From contig JAGFIS010000040.1 of NCBI GenBank assembly GCA_024103425.1, forward strand, positions 1 through 64,000: DNA of 64,000 nucleotides. Direction: 5' to 3'. The notes beneath the pieces were generated by a model, which had not been told where the DNA came from, did no database searches, and saw only the letters and a program-made list of their open reading frames with translations. A program made the translations under genes and the position numbers. Shown here in pieces: positions 7,899 to 18,181 of the stretch (position 1 is its first letter; every line of letters starts with the position of its first letter). Source of the DNA: Chitinophagaceae bacterium. Lineage in GTDB: Bacteria > Bacteroidota > Bacteroidia > Chitinophagales > Chitinophagaceae.

Positions 7899-8330
7899 TT
7901 AGGGCATTCTATGATTTCTGACAGCCACTGTCAATCTGCCAACACAAGTAAGTTCTTTCTTCTCATTAACGATCTTCACCTCCCACACATGAACTGTCTT
8001 TCCTAAGCGAACAGGTGTTGCCGTAGCCACCACTCTCCCACTCTTTACGCTTTTCAGATGGCTGGCATTTATCTCAATGCCGACACACATTTGTTTGCTG
8101 ACATCAATCACCATTGCAGAGGCAATACTGCCGACAGTTTCTATTAAAACGCAATTAGCGCCACCATGCAGAAAGCCATACGGTTGTGCTGTCTTAGGCA
8201 TAACGGGTATGGACATACTTAAATTGTCATCACCGATTTCTTCTATCTTCAATTCGAGAAATTCGGCCATCGTATTGGCCATAATGGGTTCAAGTTGCTC
8301 GGGTTTAATATCCTTATGAAACCAAATCAT
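7899..8330 (-). CDS. Hotdog-fold thioesterase, PaaI/MenI type
   Basis: A 143-residue single hotdog domain. The motif FLHGGANCVLIETVGS (about 52-67) is the central-helix signature of the PaaI/YdiI group, with HGG and a downstream Glu as the likely catalytic residue; these enzymes hydrolyse acyl-CoA thioesters. YdiI-type members act on 1,4-dihydroxy-2-naphthoyl-CoA in menaquinone synthesis, but no men gene is nearby, so the substrate is open. It is the last gene of a tight minus-strand run: coaD ends only 7 bp upstream, so they are probably co-transcribed. Confidence 0.85.
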   Translation of the reverse strand: MIWFHKDIKPEQLEPIMANTMAEFLELKIEEIGDDNLSMSIPVMPKTAQPYGFLHGGANCVLIETVGSIASAMVIDVSKQMCVGIEINASHLKSVKSGRVVATATPVRLGKTVHVWEVKIVNEKKELTCVGRLTVAVRNHRMP

Positions 8331-8337
8331 TCTTTAA

Positions 8338-8817
8338 TTATTTATCTGGGAATAAAGATTTGTTCACCGGATCAGGAAGAAACTGCGATACTACCCCACC
8401 GTTTCGATAAACATCTCTGATCAGGGTGCTGGCAACGGACATATATTTCGGCAAGCAGGTCAGGAATATAGTTTCTATTCCATCGCTGATACTTCTGTTC
8501 ATATCGGCAATCGCTTTCTCGTACTCAAAGTCGTTCACATAACGAATGCCTCTCAAAATATAGCTGGCTCCTACCCTTTTGCAACACTCTACTGTAAGGC
8601 CATCATAAGCCAGCACTTCCACTTTCGGGTTGTCTTTATAAATCTCCTTTATCCACGAAAGGCGTTGTTCTTCAGAGAACATAGTGGACTTGTTGGCGTT
8701 CCGTCCGATACCGATAACCAGCTTATCGAACATTGGTAATGCCCGGTCGATAATATCTTTATGTCCTAACGTAACAGGGTCAAATGTGCCGGGAAAAAGG
8801 CAGATATTACTGGCCAT
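8338..8817 (-). CDS. coaD: Pantetheine-phosphate adenylyltransferase
   Basis: Makes dephospho-CoA from 4'-phosphopantetheine and ATP, the penultimate step of CoA synthesis; cytosolic hexamer. The 159-residue protein has the nucleotidyltransferase motif GTFDPVTLGHKDII (10-23, T/HxGH type) and the second motif SVASTLIRDVYRNGG near the C-terminus (ISSTxIR equivalent). Length matches the family. It lies 10 bp downstream of pyrB and 7 bp upstream of the thioesterase gene, so it is likely in one operon with them. Confidence 0.97.
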   Translation of the reverse strand: MASNICLFPGTFDPVTLGHKDIIDRALPMFDKLVIGIGRNANKSTMFSEEQRLSWIKEIYKDNPKVEVLAYDGLTVECCKRVGASYILRGIRYVNDFEYEKAIADMNRSISDGIETIFLTCLPKYMSVASTLIRDVYRNGGVVSQFLPDPVNKSLFPDK

Positions 8818-8827
8818 AATCGCAGTT

Positions 8828-9763
8828 TTAGTTTATCGAAGTGCTCCGGTTACTGAGGAGGAATAACACAGCCATTCTTACAGCAACTCCATTCTCTACT
8901 TGTTGCAAAATAATGGATTGATCCGAATCTGCCGCATCTGAGCTTAATTCTACTCCTCTGTTAATAGGTCCGGGATGCAGGATGGTAATCTTTTTACTGA
9001 GGCTGTCTAACAATTTTTTATTAACTCCGTAACTCAGGCTATACTCACGCAATGAAGAGAATAGTACCTGATTTTGTCGCTCTAATTGTATCCTCAGAAT
9101 ATTGGCGACATCGCACCATTCTAAAGCCGTTCTCAAATTGTATTCTACCCTGATATCAAATGCTTCTTGAATATATTTGGGAATGAGTGTCGGCGGACCG
9201 GCAACCGTCACCTCTGCTCCTGCTTTTTTCAACAGATAGATATTGCTCATAGCAACACGTGAATGAAGTATATCTCCGACAATAGTCACCTTGGTGCCTT
9301 CTAACTTTCCGTGGTTCTCAATGATAGAGAATGCATCGAGCAACGCCTGCGTTGGATGCTCGTTGATACCATCACCCGCATTGATAATAGAAACAGGGAT
9401 ATGCTTTGCCAGAAAGTGCGGTGCTCCCGTTGCGCTGTGCCGCATCACAACCATATCTATTTTCATCGATAGGATGTTATTCACTGTGTCGAGAAGCGTC
9501 TCTCCTTTTGATACCGACGATCCGGTAGCCGTGAAATTCAGCACATCGGCACTCAACCGCTTTTCTGCGAGCTCAAATGAGATACGCGTACGAGTACTGT
9601 TTTCAAAAAACAGGTTAACAATAGTGGTATCCCTTAATGAAGGAACCTTTTTAATAGGCCGTTGTAATACTTCTTTAAATTCTTTTGCTGTAGATAGAAT
9701 CAGATGAATATCATCTATCGTGAGATCTTTAATGCCCAGTAGATGGTTGGTAGAAAGTTGCAT
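8828..9763 (-). CDS. pyrB: Aspartate carbamoyltransferase catalytic subunit
   Basis: Condenses carbamoyl phosphate with aspartate, the committed step of pyrimidine synthesis. The 311-residue protein carries the carbamoyl-phosphate loop FENSTRTRISFELAEKR (about 53-69), the motif MRHSATGAPHFLA and the domain-linking GDGINEHPTQALLDAFSI, plus HPGPINRGVE near the end. No pyrI regulatory subunit is adjacent, so allosteric control may be absent or the subunit is elsewhere. It follows pyk by 53 bp on the same strand. Confidence 0.97.
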   Translation of the reverse strand: MQLSTNHLLGIKDLTIDDIHLILSTAKEFKEVLQRPIKKVPSLRDTTIVNLFFENSTRTRISFELAEKRLSADVLNFTATGSSVSKGETLLDTVNNILSMKIDMVVMRHSATGAPHFLAKHIPVSIINAGDGINEHPTQALLDAFSIIENHGKLEGTKVTIVGDILHSRVAMSNIYLLKKAGAEVTVAGPPTLIPKYIQEAFDIRVEYNLRTALEWCDVANILRIQLERQNQVLFSSLREYSLSYGVNKKLLDSLSKKITILHPGPINRGVELSSDAADSDQSIILQQVENGVAVRMAVLFLLSNRSTSIN

Positions 9764-9816
9764 TAAAAGTCAAAGCTAAATAAAAAAATTCTTATCAGCC
9801 CAAATAGTATTTCAGG

Positions 9817-11328
9817 CTACAAAATTTCTTCCAGATGCTCCTCTACCTTCGTCACTTTCACTACGTTGGTCGGCAGATGCAGGCTCACGGGTGTACTTCC
9901 CGTATTGACTACCACATCGCCCAATTTCAGATAACCACGCTCCCTAAGTATATTAATCTGGTCAGAGAAAATTGCATCCAGACTTTCTTCTTCATCATAG
10001 AAAAAACCTCGTGTACCCCAACACAGACTCAACTGGTTAATCAGGCTCTTCTCTTTACTGAAAACATACAACGGAGATTTCGGCCTGTAGCTACTCAACA
10101 TAAAACCGGTGTAACCACTTTGCGTCATACCGATAAGTGCGTCAGCTCTCAGGTCTTGAGCCAGTTTACAGGCACTGTAACAAATAGCATCGCTCAGGAA
10201 TGAAGGCGAATGTGGTTGCGGTGACAGAATATCTTCTCTGTTATAATCGTATGAAGTTTTTTCAATCTCCATGATGATCTTGGTCATTGTCTGAACCACA
10301 AGTGTAGGATGTTGTCCCATGGCAGTCTCACCGCTCAGCATTACTGCATCAGCACCTTCGAGCACTGCATTCGCTACGTCGGTGATCTCACTTCTGTTAG
10401 GTTTGATGCGCTCCATCATACTTTCCATCATCTGCGTGGCAACGATTACGGGCTTTGCCCTGTGCATACACTTGCGTATGAGGCCCTTTTGAATCAAAGG
10501 AACTTTTTCCACAGGTAATTCTACACCTAAATCACCACGGGCTATCATAATGCCGTCGCTCTCCAGAATAATCTCCCTGATGTTGCTAAGCGCTTCGGGC
10601 TTCTCAATCTTGGCGATGACTTTGCTCTTACAATTATTTTTTGCGAGAATTTCTTTCAATCCGATGATGTCTTCCACTTTTCTCACAAACGAAAGTGCAA
10701 TCCAGTCCACTTTCCTGCTCATGATGAACTCCAGGTCTTTCAAATCTTTCTCAGTCAGGGCAGGAAGAGAAATTTTCGTATCCGGCAGGTTCACTCCTTT
10801 TTTAGATGACAGGATACCTCCCATTACAACCTCAACTTCCACATCACAATTCGGGAGTACACGGGTAACTTTTACTTCCAGTTTTCCATCGTCAATTAAA
10901 ATGGTATTTCCGGGAACTACGTCTTTGTGTAAATCCGGGTAACTAACGTATATGCGTTCCTTAGTACCGACACACTTCGTATTGGTAAATACCAATTTCT
11001 CTCCCGGCTTCACTTCCAGAGCATTATTCTCTATATCTCCCACTCTGAGTTTAGGCCCCTGCAGGTCAGCTATAATAGCAATGTTGTACGGAAGCGTATC
11101 ATTAATTTTCTTAACGATCTCAATAATCTTGTCTTTGTCATCATGAGTTCCGTGGGAGAAGTTCATCCGGAAAACGTTTGCACCCGACTTCACTAACTCG
11201 ACCATGGCCTCATAGTTATCACAAGAAGGACCAATTGTAGCAACAATCTTGGTCCGTTTCAGGGAGTGGTCAAACCCCGCTTTGTTATCCATCTCCAGGT
11301 GGAGATATTTCTTTATGTTTTTTGACAT
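9817..11328 (-). CDS. pyk: Pyruvate kinase
   Basis: Converts phosphoenolpyruvate and ADP to pyruvate and ATP; cytosolic, usually tetrameric. The 503-residue protein has the family core RTKIVATIGPSC (25-36), NVFRMNFSHG, the catalytic segment KVIAKIEKPEAL, IMIARGDLGVELP and VATQMMESM. The first ~24 residues precede the core, so a start at the second Met (MDNKAG) is possible. pfkA lies 27 bp upstream on the same strand, so the two irreversible kinases of glycolysis are probably co-transcribed. Confidence 0.97.
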   Translation of the reverse strand: MSKNIKKYLHLEMDNKAGFDHSLKRTKIVATIGPSCDNYEAMVELVKSGANVFRMNFSHGTHDDKDKIIEIVKKINDTLPYNIAIIADLQGPKLRVGDIENNALEVKPGEKLVFTNTKCVGTKERIYVSYPDLHKDVVPGNTILIDDGKLEVKVTRVLPNCDVEVEVVMGGILSSKKGVNLPDTKISLPALTEKDLKDLEFIMSRKVDWIALSFVRKVEDIIGLKEILAKNNCKSKVIAKIEKPEALSNIREIILESDGIMIARGDLGVELPVEKVPLIQKGLIRKCMHRAKPVIVATQMMESMMERIKPNRSEITDVANAVLEGADAVMLSGETAMGQHPTLVVQTMTKIIMEIEKTSYDYNREDILSPQPHSPSFLSDAICYSACKLAQDLRADALIGMTQSGYTGFMLSSYRPKSPLYVFSKEKSLINQLSLCWGTRGFFYDEEESLDAIFSDQINILRERGYLKLGDVVVNTGSTPVSLHLPTNVVKVTKVEEHLEEIL

Positions 11329-11355
11329 GTTCTTTTTTTTGTTACGGATTAAACA

Positions 11356-12336
11356 TCAGCTCGCCAAAATCTTCACAATCTTCAGCCATTCATCGCTGAC
11401 TCCGTCTTCGTGTTTTGTCACTTTATTCAGAGGAATGTAGTGCAAATTATTATTGCGAATACCAATAAATACATTGTTTCGCCCCTCAAGAAGGCATTCT
11501 ACCGCAGTATATCCCAGCCTGCTTGCAATCAGACGGTCCATACAAGTGGGTGCTCCGCCACGTTGAATGTGTCCGAGAATACATACGCGTACTTCCAGGC
11601 CAGGAATATTCTCAGTAATCATTTTTGAAAGTTCTACGGCTCCAAAATCACCGCCTTCGGCAACTACAATAATATTGACCAGTTTCTTTCTGCGCTGTTT
11701 TTCACTGAGACTAGTCAGAACTTCGGAGATATTAGTTTTCTTTTCGGGAATCAAAATATTTTCAGCACCGGTAGCAACTCCGCTGTGCAAAGCAATATAT
11801 CCTGAATCACGGCCCATTACCTCTATTACAAAAAGGCGGTCGTGTGCATCTGCAGTATCCCTGAGGCGGTCAATAGACTGAACGGCTGTATTTACGGCAG
11901 TATCAAATCCGATGGTAAAATCAGTGCCGTCAATATCTTTATCAATCGTTCCCGGCAAACCGATGCAAGGAATATCAAACTCGCTGCTGAAAGCGCGGGC
12001 TCCTTTAAATGTACCATCACCTCCTATCACTACCAGTCCCTCGATACCATGTTTTTTCAGATTATTATATGCTTTTTGTCTTCCTTCGGGAGTCAAAAAT
12101 TCTTTAGATCTCGCTGTTTTTAGAATAGTACCACCTCTCTGGATGATATTGGCCACACTCTTGCTTTCCATTCTGAAAATATCTCCTTCCACAAGCCCTG
12201 CATATCCTCTCATGATTCCAAATACTTCCAGATCATAGTAAATTGCGGTACGAACAACTGCCCTGATTGCGGCATTCATTCCCGGTGCGTCTCCTCCTGA
12301 AGTCAGCACTCCAATTTTAGAAATTTTATTTGCCAA
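11356..12336 (-). CDS. pfkA: ATP-dependent 6-phosphofructokinase
   Basis: Phosphorylates fructose 6-phosphate to fructose 1,6-bisphosphate. The 326-residue bacterial-type enzyme has LTSGGDAPGMNAAIRAVVR (12-30), the nucleotide motif VVIGGDGTFKGA, the catalytic GTIDKDIDGTD (TID motif) and EVMGRDSGYIALHSG. The Gly after the GGD motif (GGDGT) is the usual mark of ATP- rather than PPi-dependent enzymes. It leads a likely pfkA-pyk unit and has a -7 box 43 bases upstream of its start. Confidence 0.97.
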   Translation of the reverse strand: MANKISKIGVLTSGGDAPGMNAAIRAVVRTAIYYDLEVFGIMRGYAGLVEGDIFRMESKSVANIIQRGGTILKTARSKEFLTPEGRQKAYNNLKKHGIEGLVVIGGDGTFKGARAFSSEFDIPCIGLPGTIDKDIDGTDFTIGFDTAVNTAVQSIDRLRDTADAHDRLFVIEVMGRDSGYIALHSGVATGAENILIPEKKTNISEVLTSLSEKQRRKKLVNIIVVAEGGDFGAVELSKMITENIPGLEVRVCILGHIQRGGAPTCMDRLIASRLGYTAVECLLEGRNNVFIGIRNNNLHYIPLNKVTKHEDGVSDEWLKIVKILAS

Positions 12337-12378
12337 GGTACTCTGTTGGGTTTTTCAAGCTTAAGAAATTGCAAGTGG

Positions 12379-12386
12379 CAAAAGTA
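12379..12386 (-). promoter_or_regulatory. Putative pfkA promoter, -7 box
   Basis: On the minus strand the sequence is TACTTTTG, an exact TAnnTTTG match, 42 bases upstream of the pfkA start at 12336. No -33 TTTG is evident. The spacer to the next minus-strand gene (12337-12498) holds nothing else. Confidence 0.6.
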
Positions 12387-12498
12387 CAATAAAAATAGTT
12401 TTACATATTATGTAATCTTATCCGATGGCTGCCGGAAGGAGTTTCAAATTCAGGTTTTTATCGTCAATTTTATTTTAAACGAGGGAGCAGCGAATTAC

Positions 12499-12948
12499 TC
12501 AAAATTTGAAACCCAACCGCTTGTAAATGAAGCTCATCAGCCACATCGGGCCGATCAGCAAGAACTGCAGATCTTTGAAAAAAGAAGGCTTCTTACCTTC
12601 CAACCCATGCCCGTAAAACTGGCCGATCCAGGCTACGATAAAAATAATCAGACAGGCCACCCACAAAGGTGCCGGGAGTACACTTTCAAGAAAATAACAG
12701 ATTCCGAGACACAGGGCAGCAAAAATCAGCATACCAATCCCCAAAGGAAAAGACAATCTAAAATAATATACCGCCAGGAAGATCAAAGCCGCGTGTGCCA
12801 GATTCCATCCACCTCCCAACCTGACAGAGAACAAGAAGCCAATAATCGCTAAGAAGATAGAAGGAACACAGATCCAGTGTATCAGTTTGTTGGTAGGATT
12901 TTGGTGGCTTTCTCCATACTCCTGAAGCCATTGGGTAGCCGATTTCAT
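12499..12948 (-). CDS. Mpo1-like (DUF962) membrane protein
   Basis: A 149-residue protein with about four hydrophobic helices (27-45, 50-65, 67-88, 93-112). It has the DUF962 layout: an N-terminal YGESHQNPTNKLIHWICVP segment with conserved His and Asn residues, and a later WIGQFYGHGLEGKKPSF motif with two more conserved His-region residues. The yeast homologue Mpo1 is an Fe2+-dependent dioxygenase acting in fatty acid alpha-oxidation; that activity in bacteria is inference. Divergent from secA, upstream of pfkA on the same strand. Confidence 0.8.
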   Translation of the reverse strand: MKSATQWLQEYGESHQNPTNKLIHWICVPSIFLAIIGFLFSVRLGGGWNLAHAALIFLAVYYFRLSFPLGIGMLIFAALCLGICYFLESVLPAPLWVACLIIFIVAWIGQFYGHGLEGKKPSFFKDLQFLLIGPMWLMSFIYKRLGFKF

Positions 12949-13133
12949 GGTATTGTTGTATTATATCTGTTAAAGTTAGCAAATTCTGTTAATCAGACTC
13001 TCTTACGCTGATTTAACCGAAAACTTAACGGCGGATCGGTATATCCGGAATTTCTCATGCTTTTTAGCATTCCTTTTCTTTAATTTTTTTACTCCAACCA
13101 CACAGCTTCCTTATAGTAATGCACACTATTTAG

Positions 13134-13141
13134 TAACTTTG
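13134..13141 (+). promoter_or_regulatory. Putative secA promoter, -7 box
   Basis: TAACTTTG matches TAnnTTTG and lies 87 bases before the secA ATG. The resulting leader of about 80 bases contains CTGTCAA (13147-13153), TTTGAC (13154-13159) and TTGACA (13185-13190), which could pair in more than one way. Confidence 0.6.
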
Positions 13142-13228
13142 CACCCCTGTCAATTTGACTGAATTCAATTTTGTTGCACGTCATTTGACAAATACTATTT
13201 TTTGAAAGCTTATTAACCAAAAGATTAT

Positions 13229-16200
13229 ATGTCAGGTTTTTTATCCCTGTTGTTTGGTGGAGACAAGAGCCAGAAGGATGTTAAGAAGATTATGCCTCTT
13301 GTCAACCAGACTAACTCCTACTTTGCTCAATTTGCCAATCTTACCAACGATGAGTTGCGTGGTAAAACACAATACTTCAAGGACAAGATTAAAGAACATA
13401 CTACAGCAATAGACGAAAAAATCCGTCAAAGGCAAACTGAAGTTGACTCTCTCGACTCTGCCGATATCTCCGGACGCGACGCTATCTATCGTGATATTGA
13501 CGAGATGAAAAAAGAAAGGGACAAAGAGATTGAAGTTGTCCTGATGGAAATTCTCCCCGAGGCATTTGCAGTAGTAAAGGAAACCGCAAGGCGTTTTACG
13601 GAAAACAAAGAGATTATTGCCACTGCTACTGAACTCGACAGAACACTAAGTGTAACCAAGCCTTATATCACAATTGACGGAGAGAATTCAATTTTCCAGA
13701 ATCACTGGCTGGCTGGTGGTAACGAGATTACCTGGAACATGGTACACTATGATGTTCAACTCATCGGTGGTATTGTGTTGCATCAGGGCAAAATTGCCGA
13801 AATGGCAACAGGTGAAGGTAAAACCCTTGTTTCTACACTCCCTGCATACCTGAATGCACTTGCAGGGTTAGGCGTCCATATAGTTACCGTGAACGATTAC
13901 CTGGCACGACGCGACAGTGAATGGAACGGTCCCATCTTCGAATGGCTGGGCCTTACCGTGGATTGTATTGATAAGCACCAGCCCAACTCAGCAGAAAGAA
14001 GGAAAGCCTACCAAAGCAGCATCACATACGGTACCAACAACGAATTTGGTTTCGACTATCTGCGTGACAACATGGTACACAGCCCGGAAGAAATGGTACA
14101 GGGCAAGCACCACTTTGCCATGGTGGACGAGGTGGACAGTGTATTGATCGACGATGCACGTACACCTTTGATCATTTCCGGTCCGATTCCACAGGGAGAT
14201 AAGCAGGAATTCGATTTATTGAAACCCAGAGTTGAAAAAATAGTAGAAGCACAACGTAAAGTAACAAGCCAGTTCCTCATCGAAGCGAAGAAGAAGATCG
14301 CCGAAGGCAATGATGATGCGAAAGATGGAGGAGGCGGACTGGCACTTTACAGGTCTCACAGAGGATTACCCAAAAACAAAGCCTTAATCAAATACCTGAG
14401 TGAGCCGGGGATAAAAGTGAAAATGCAGAAAACAGAAAACTTTTACCTGGCCGACCAACAGAAGAATATGCACATTGTCGATAGCGAACTCTACTTTGTA
14501 ATCGACGAAAAAATAAATTCAGTTCAGCTTACAGATAAGGGAATTGCGCTCATCACCAAGAGCGGAGAAGATCCCGAATTCTTTATCCTGCCTGATATAG
14601 GAATGAAACTGGCTGAAATTGAGAAGAGTGAAATCTCTGCAGAAGAAAAGTTGGAGAAGAAAGAAAAACTTCTTAATGATTACAGCATTAAAGCAGAAAG
14701 AATTCACACTATCCAACAGCTGCTGAAAGCCTATACTCTTTTTGAAAGAGACGATGAATATGTCGTGATCGACGGTCAGGTAAAAATCGTGGATGAGCAG
14801 ACCGGACGTATCATGGAAGGGCGCCGATATTCCGATGGTTTACATCAGGCGATTGAAGCCAAGGAAAGTGTGAAGATTGAAAGTGCCACCCAGACATACG
14901 CTACCATCACCCTGCAGAACTACTTCAGGATGTATCACAAGCTGGCAGGTATGACGGGTACTGCTGAAACAGAAGCCGGAGAGTTCTGGGATATCTACAA
15001 GTTAGATGTAGTTTCAATCCCTACTAACGTACCGGTTATACGTAAAGATAATCAGGACCTGGTTTACAAGACAAAGAGAGAGAAATACAATGCGGTTATA
15101 GAAGAAGTAGAGTCTTTAACCAAAGCCGGCCGTCCGGTGCTGGTAGGTACCACTTCGGTTGAGGTGAGTGAATTGCTCAGCCGTATGATGAAGCAGAAGC
15201 ACATCGAACACAACGTATTAAACGCAAAGCAGCACGCTAAGGAAGCACAGATCGTTGCCGAAGCCGGTCTTCCCGGAGCTGTAACCATTGCTACTAACAT
15301 GGCCGGTAGAGGTACGGATATCAAACTCGGACCCGGTGTGAAAGAAGCGGGCGGGCTTGCCATCATAGGTACAGAGCGCCACGAGAGCCGTCGTGTAGAC
15401 AGGCAGTTACGAGGCCGTGCCGGACGTCAGGGAGACCCCGGATCATCACAATTCTATGTATCGCTTGAAGACGACCTGATGCGTATGTTCGGCAGTGAGA
15501 GAATCGCTTCTCTGATGGACCGTATGGGATACAAAGAAGGTGAAGTGATTCAACACAATATGATCTCCAAGAGTATCGAGCGTGCACAAAAGAAAGTAGA
15601 AGAAAACAACTTTGGTATCCGGAAAAGACTGTTGGAATACGATGACGTTATGAACAAACAGCGTAACGTTATCTACGAAAAACGCAACCACGCATTGTTC
15701 GGGGAAAGGCTTGCACTCGATCTCGACAATGCTTTCTACTCAGTATCCGACGGCATCATTGCAGCTTTTAAAGAGATAGAAAATTATGATGAGTTCAAAC
15801 TGTCTGTTCTTTTAAGTTTTGGTGTTGATACAGCCATTACCGAAGATGAATTGGCAAATGACCATCCTGCTGCGTTGACAAACAAACTTTATTATGAAGC
15901 CAAGCAGCAATATGCTGATAAGAACACACACCTTTCGCAGCAAACGCTTCCTGTGATTAAAAACATCCGCAAGGAGCAGAGTGCTTCTATCATTAACGTG
16001 GCAGTGCCTTTCACTGATGGAAAGAAAGGAATGAACATCATTGCCAACCTCGATAAGACAATAGAAACAGAAGGCGCTGAATTAATTAATGCCCTTGAGA
16101 GAAATGTGACACTTGCATTAATCGACGATGCATGGAAAGAACATCTGAGGGCAATGGACGATCTTCGCCACACTGTACAGTCCACTGCGGGATACGAACA

Positions 16201-16567
16201 AAAGGATCCGCTGATTATTTATAAACTTGAAGCATTCTCGGCTTTCAAACAGATGAATGATACTGTCAACAAAAATATTGTAGGCTTCCTCACTCACTGC
16301 CAGATACCTGTTGAGCAAACCCGTGCCAGTTCAGCACTTGACGAAAGAAGGCGCAGAACTGATATGAGTAAACTGCAACAGCGTAAAGATGCATACAACA
16401 GCTCGTCTGAAAGTCACGGTGAAATGATGGACGGCAGAAATGAATATCACGATCCTTCAGAAGCAACCCGCCACGAACCTGTCGTTGCAGAGCCTAAGAT
16501 CGGACGTAATGAATTATGTCCGTGTGGAAGCGGTAAGAAGTACAAACACTGTCACGGAAAATCTTAA
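13229..16567 (+). CDS. secA: Preprotein translocase ATPase SecA
   Basis: The motor that drives unfolded preproteins through SecYEG. The 1112-residue protein has the Walker A motif ATGEGKT (about 193-199), the DEVD Walker B segment [15 protein letters not shown] (about 297), the family signature [16 protein letters not shown] and the arginine-finger region. Several loops are expanded relative to E. coli SecA (901 residues), as is usual in Bacteroidota. The C-terminus ends in the zinc-binding SEC-C motif [14 protein letters not shown] (from about 1097), which binds SecB or lipid in other species. Single-gene unit with its own promoter; no strong terminator was seen. Confidence 0.98.
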   Translation: MSGFLSLLFGGDKSQKDVKKIMPLVNQTNSYFAQFANLTNDELRGKTQYFKDKIKEHTTAIDEKIRQRQTEVDSLDSADISGRDAIYRDIDEMKKERDKEIEVVLMEILPEAFAVVKETARRFTENKEIIATATELDRTLSVTKPYITIDGENSIFQNHWLAGGNEITWNMVHYDVQLIGGIVLHQGKIAEMATGEGKTLVSTLPAYLNALAGLGVHIVTVNDYLARRDSEWNGPIFEWLGLTVDCIDKHQPNSAERRKAYQSSITYGTNNEFGFDYLRDNMVHSPEEMVQGKHHFAMVDEVDSVLIDDARTPLIISGPIPQGDKQEFDLLKPRVEKIVEAQRKVTSQFLIEAKKKIAEGNDDAKDGGGGLALYRSHRGLPKNKALIKYLSEPGIKVKMQKTENFYLADQQKNMHIVDSELYFVIDEKINSVQLTDKGIALITKSGEDPEFFILPDIGMKLAEIEKSEISAEEKLEKKEKLLNDYSIKAERIHTIQQLLKAYTLFERDDEYVVIDGQVKIVDEQTGRIMEGRRYSDGLHQAIEAKESVKIESATQTYATITLQNYFRMYHKLAGMTGTAETEAGEFWDIYKLDVVSIPTNVPVIRKDNQDLVYKTKREKYNAVIEEVESLTKAGRPVLVGTTSVEVSELLSRMMKQKHIEHNVLNAKQHAKEAQIVAEAGLPGAVTIATNMAGRGTDIKLGPGVKEAGGLAIIGTERHESRRVDRQLRGRAGRQGDPGSSQFYVSLEDDLMRMFGSERIASLMDRMGYKEGEVIQHNMISKSIERAQKKVEENNFGIRKRLLEYDDVMNKQRNVIYEKRNHALFGERLALDLDNAFYSVSDGIIAAFKEIENYDEFKLSVLLSFGVDTAITEDELANDHPAALTNKLYYEAKQQYADKNTHLSQQTLPVIKNIRKEQSASIINVAVPFTDGKKGMNIIANLDKTIETEGAELINALERNVTLALIDDAWKEHLRAMDDLRHTVQSTAGYEQKDPLIIYKLEAFSAFKQMNDTVNKNIVGFLTHCQIPVEQTRASSALDERRRRTDMSKLQQRKDAYNSSSESHGEMMDGRNEYHDPSEATRHEPVVAEPKIGRNELCPCGSGKKYKHCHGKS

Positions 16568-16798
16568 TCTTCAACGCTCTTAAACCATCATTTCCTGACA
16601 AGAAGAAGGGAATAAGTTGATGATGAAATGATGTGATGCAAAAACATTCGAAAGAATGCGCATAACCGTCAGAATTTTTCATCTATAAATATGTTATTAA
16701 AAAACTATTCATAAGTACTGATAATCACTTAAATTTACAAAACGGCCTGATTTCTATCAGGTATGACACATCATTTTTAAACAATTAAAACTTATTCT

Positions 16799-16999
16799 AT
16801 GTCTAAGATGATTACGGCGTATTGCATGAAAACCAAAGAAAAGAACGTACCCATGCAAGACGCAGTTATTACCAAAACCTCAAGAGGAGGTTACATGGCC
16901 CAGGGCCACGATGGAAAAGGCAATAAAATGACTACAATGCTTAGCGAGGCAAGAGCCTTAGAAGCCGTTAAAGACGGTGTCGCTAAGAAAGGTTGGTAA
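16799..16999 (+). CDS. Small DUF5679-like protein
   Basis: A 66-residue protein with AYCMKTKEKNVPMQDAVITKT at the N-terminus and a basic middle part (SRGGYMAQGHDGKGNKM). The opening YCxKxKxK is the pattern of DUF5679, a zinc-ribbon-like domain related to topoisomerase C-terminal fingers; here only one of the usual cysteines remains, so zinc binding is unlikely. Upstream is the hairpin CCTGA (16746-16750)/TCAGG (16757-16761). The region downstream has TAGCCG (17021) and CGGCTA (17066) that could pair as a weak terminator. Function unknown; nucleic-acid binding is only a guess. Confidence 0.6.
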   Translation: MSKMITAYCMKTKEKNVPMQDAVITKTSRGGYMAQGHDGKGNKMTTMLSEARALEAVKDGVAKKGW

Positions 17000-17071
17000 A
17001 CAGTCTTTAATAATAAATAAGTAGCCGGCTTTGCTTTCTGAGGCTTTAGCTGAGGGGAGTTTTGTCGGCTA

Positions 17072-17728
17072 TTATTTTAATCCGTTGCCGTTACTCTTGT
17101 TTTTTGGCTGCACCTTCTCTATGGATGGCTCCATATCGATAGCACTCCATCCTCCATTGACAATTCTTATGTTATGAATCTCGTGCTTCTTCAATAGTGA
17201 TGCGGCAGTAACCGCATCTCCTGTTTTATCAGAATATAAATATATAGTACCTTCTTCATCCAGGTCTGCAATTTGTGCAACATCTGTTAACTCTGCAAAA
17301 GGCAATGAGGTTGAACCAGCCACATGTTTTTCCTGAAATTGCGAAGCATCCCTCAGATCAGCCAACACAATGTTATCATCAAACTTTATATCCAAACTCA
17401 TTTCGCCTGCATCTACTGCAATCACTAGATCAAAACGCGCGGGTTGCCTCCACCCCTCTCCTTCCGCCAGGAAATAGGAAGACTGATTTTTGATTCCGGA
17501 TTTAGCTATTATACTTTCAAGCGAATTCTCGTCTGAAGGATTTATAATAAATACAACCTGATCGCCCTGTTTTAAAAATAACGGGGCATAATCTTTTAAT
17601 TGTTTTTGCTCGAAAAAAATACTTCCGGGCACAAACCCGGAAGTAAATTCTTCTTGACTCCTTAGGTCTATCAGAACACTGCCACTCTTGTATGCAGAAC
17701 GGAGTTCCTGAATTGACAATCTTGTCAT
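17072..17728 (-). CDS. Tandem rhodanese-domain protein without catalytic cysteines
   Basis: A 218-residue cytosolic protein with two rhodanese-like domains. Domain 1 (about 1-95) has VLIDLRSQEEFTSGFVPGSI; domain 2 (about 105-205) has NIVLADLRDASQFQEKHVAGS and a C-terminal VNGGWSAI. Active rhodaneses carry a Cys at the start of the loop after the central strand; here these positions read VVFIINPSDENS and IYLYSDKTGDA, so both lack it. Sulphur transfer is therefore unlikely, and a binding or scaffold role is more plausible. The arrangement resembles the C-terminal half of metallo-beta-lactamase/rhodanese fusions. It lies 4 bp downstream of an ArsR-family gene. Confidence 0.8.
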   Translation of the reverse strand: MTRLSIQELRSAYKSGSVLIDLRSQEEFTSGFVPGSIFFEQKQLKDYAPLFLKQGDQVVFIINPSDENSLESIIAKSGIKNQSSYFLAEGEGWRQPARFDLVIAVDAGEMSLDIKFDDNIVLADLRDASQFQEKHVAGSTSLPFAELTDVAQIADLDEEGTIYLYSDKTGDAVTAASLLKKHEIHNIRIVNGGWSAIDMEPSIEKVQPKNKSNGNGLK

Positions 17729-17732
17729 CTTT

Positions 17733-18077
17733 TTATTTAACCAGATTATTTACAAAGTTCATAATGCTGTCGATCCTTTCGTGATTAACAGCGTAATAAA
17801 TAAACTTTCCTTCACGAACAGTAGTTACCACATTAGCTTTACGCAGGATGGCGAGATGTTGTGATGCCACAGACTGCTCAAGTCTTAATTTAACGTACAA
17901 GTCGGTAACAGAGATCCTCTTGTGTTCATAAATGGTCTGGATAATTTTTTGTCTAAGTCCGTGATTAACTGCTCTAAGAACCATTGCGGCTTTCTTAATA
18001 TTCAGGTAATCATTTTCTTTTAACGGACCATCAGAGCTGACCGCATGCTGCGGTGCAATAAGCGTATCATAGTTCAT
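17733..18077 (-). CDS. ArsR-family winged-helix regulator
   Basis: A 114-residue protein. Residues about 35-105 form the ArsR winged helix: HGLRQKIIQTIYEHKRISV, then LRLEQSVASQHLAILRKANVV as recognition helix and VREGKFIYYAVNHERI as wing. The protein contains no cysteine, so it cannot sense thiols, persulphides or thiophilic metals through Cys as CadC, ArsR or BigR types do. Four bases separate it from the rhodanese gene, so the two form an operon that it probably represses. The signal is unknown. Confidence 0.88.
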   Translation of the reverse strand: MNYDTLIAPQHAVSSDGPLKENDYLNIKKAAMVLRAVNHGLRQKIIQTIYEHKRISVTDLYVKLRLEQSVASQHLAILRKANVVTTVREGKFIYYAVNHERIDSIMNFVNNLVK

Positions 18078-18181
18078 ACTTGTGGGATTTTCTTTAAAAT
18101 ACTGGTTGTGTTTTCAAATAGATAGATTACAAAGATAAGATATTTGATACTTGTGTTGAATCAATAAAATATTAAAATCTT

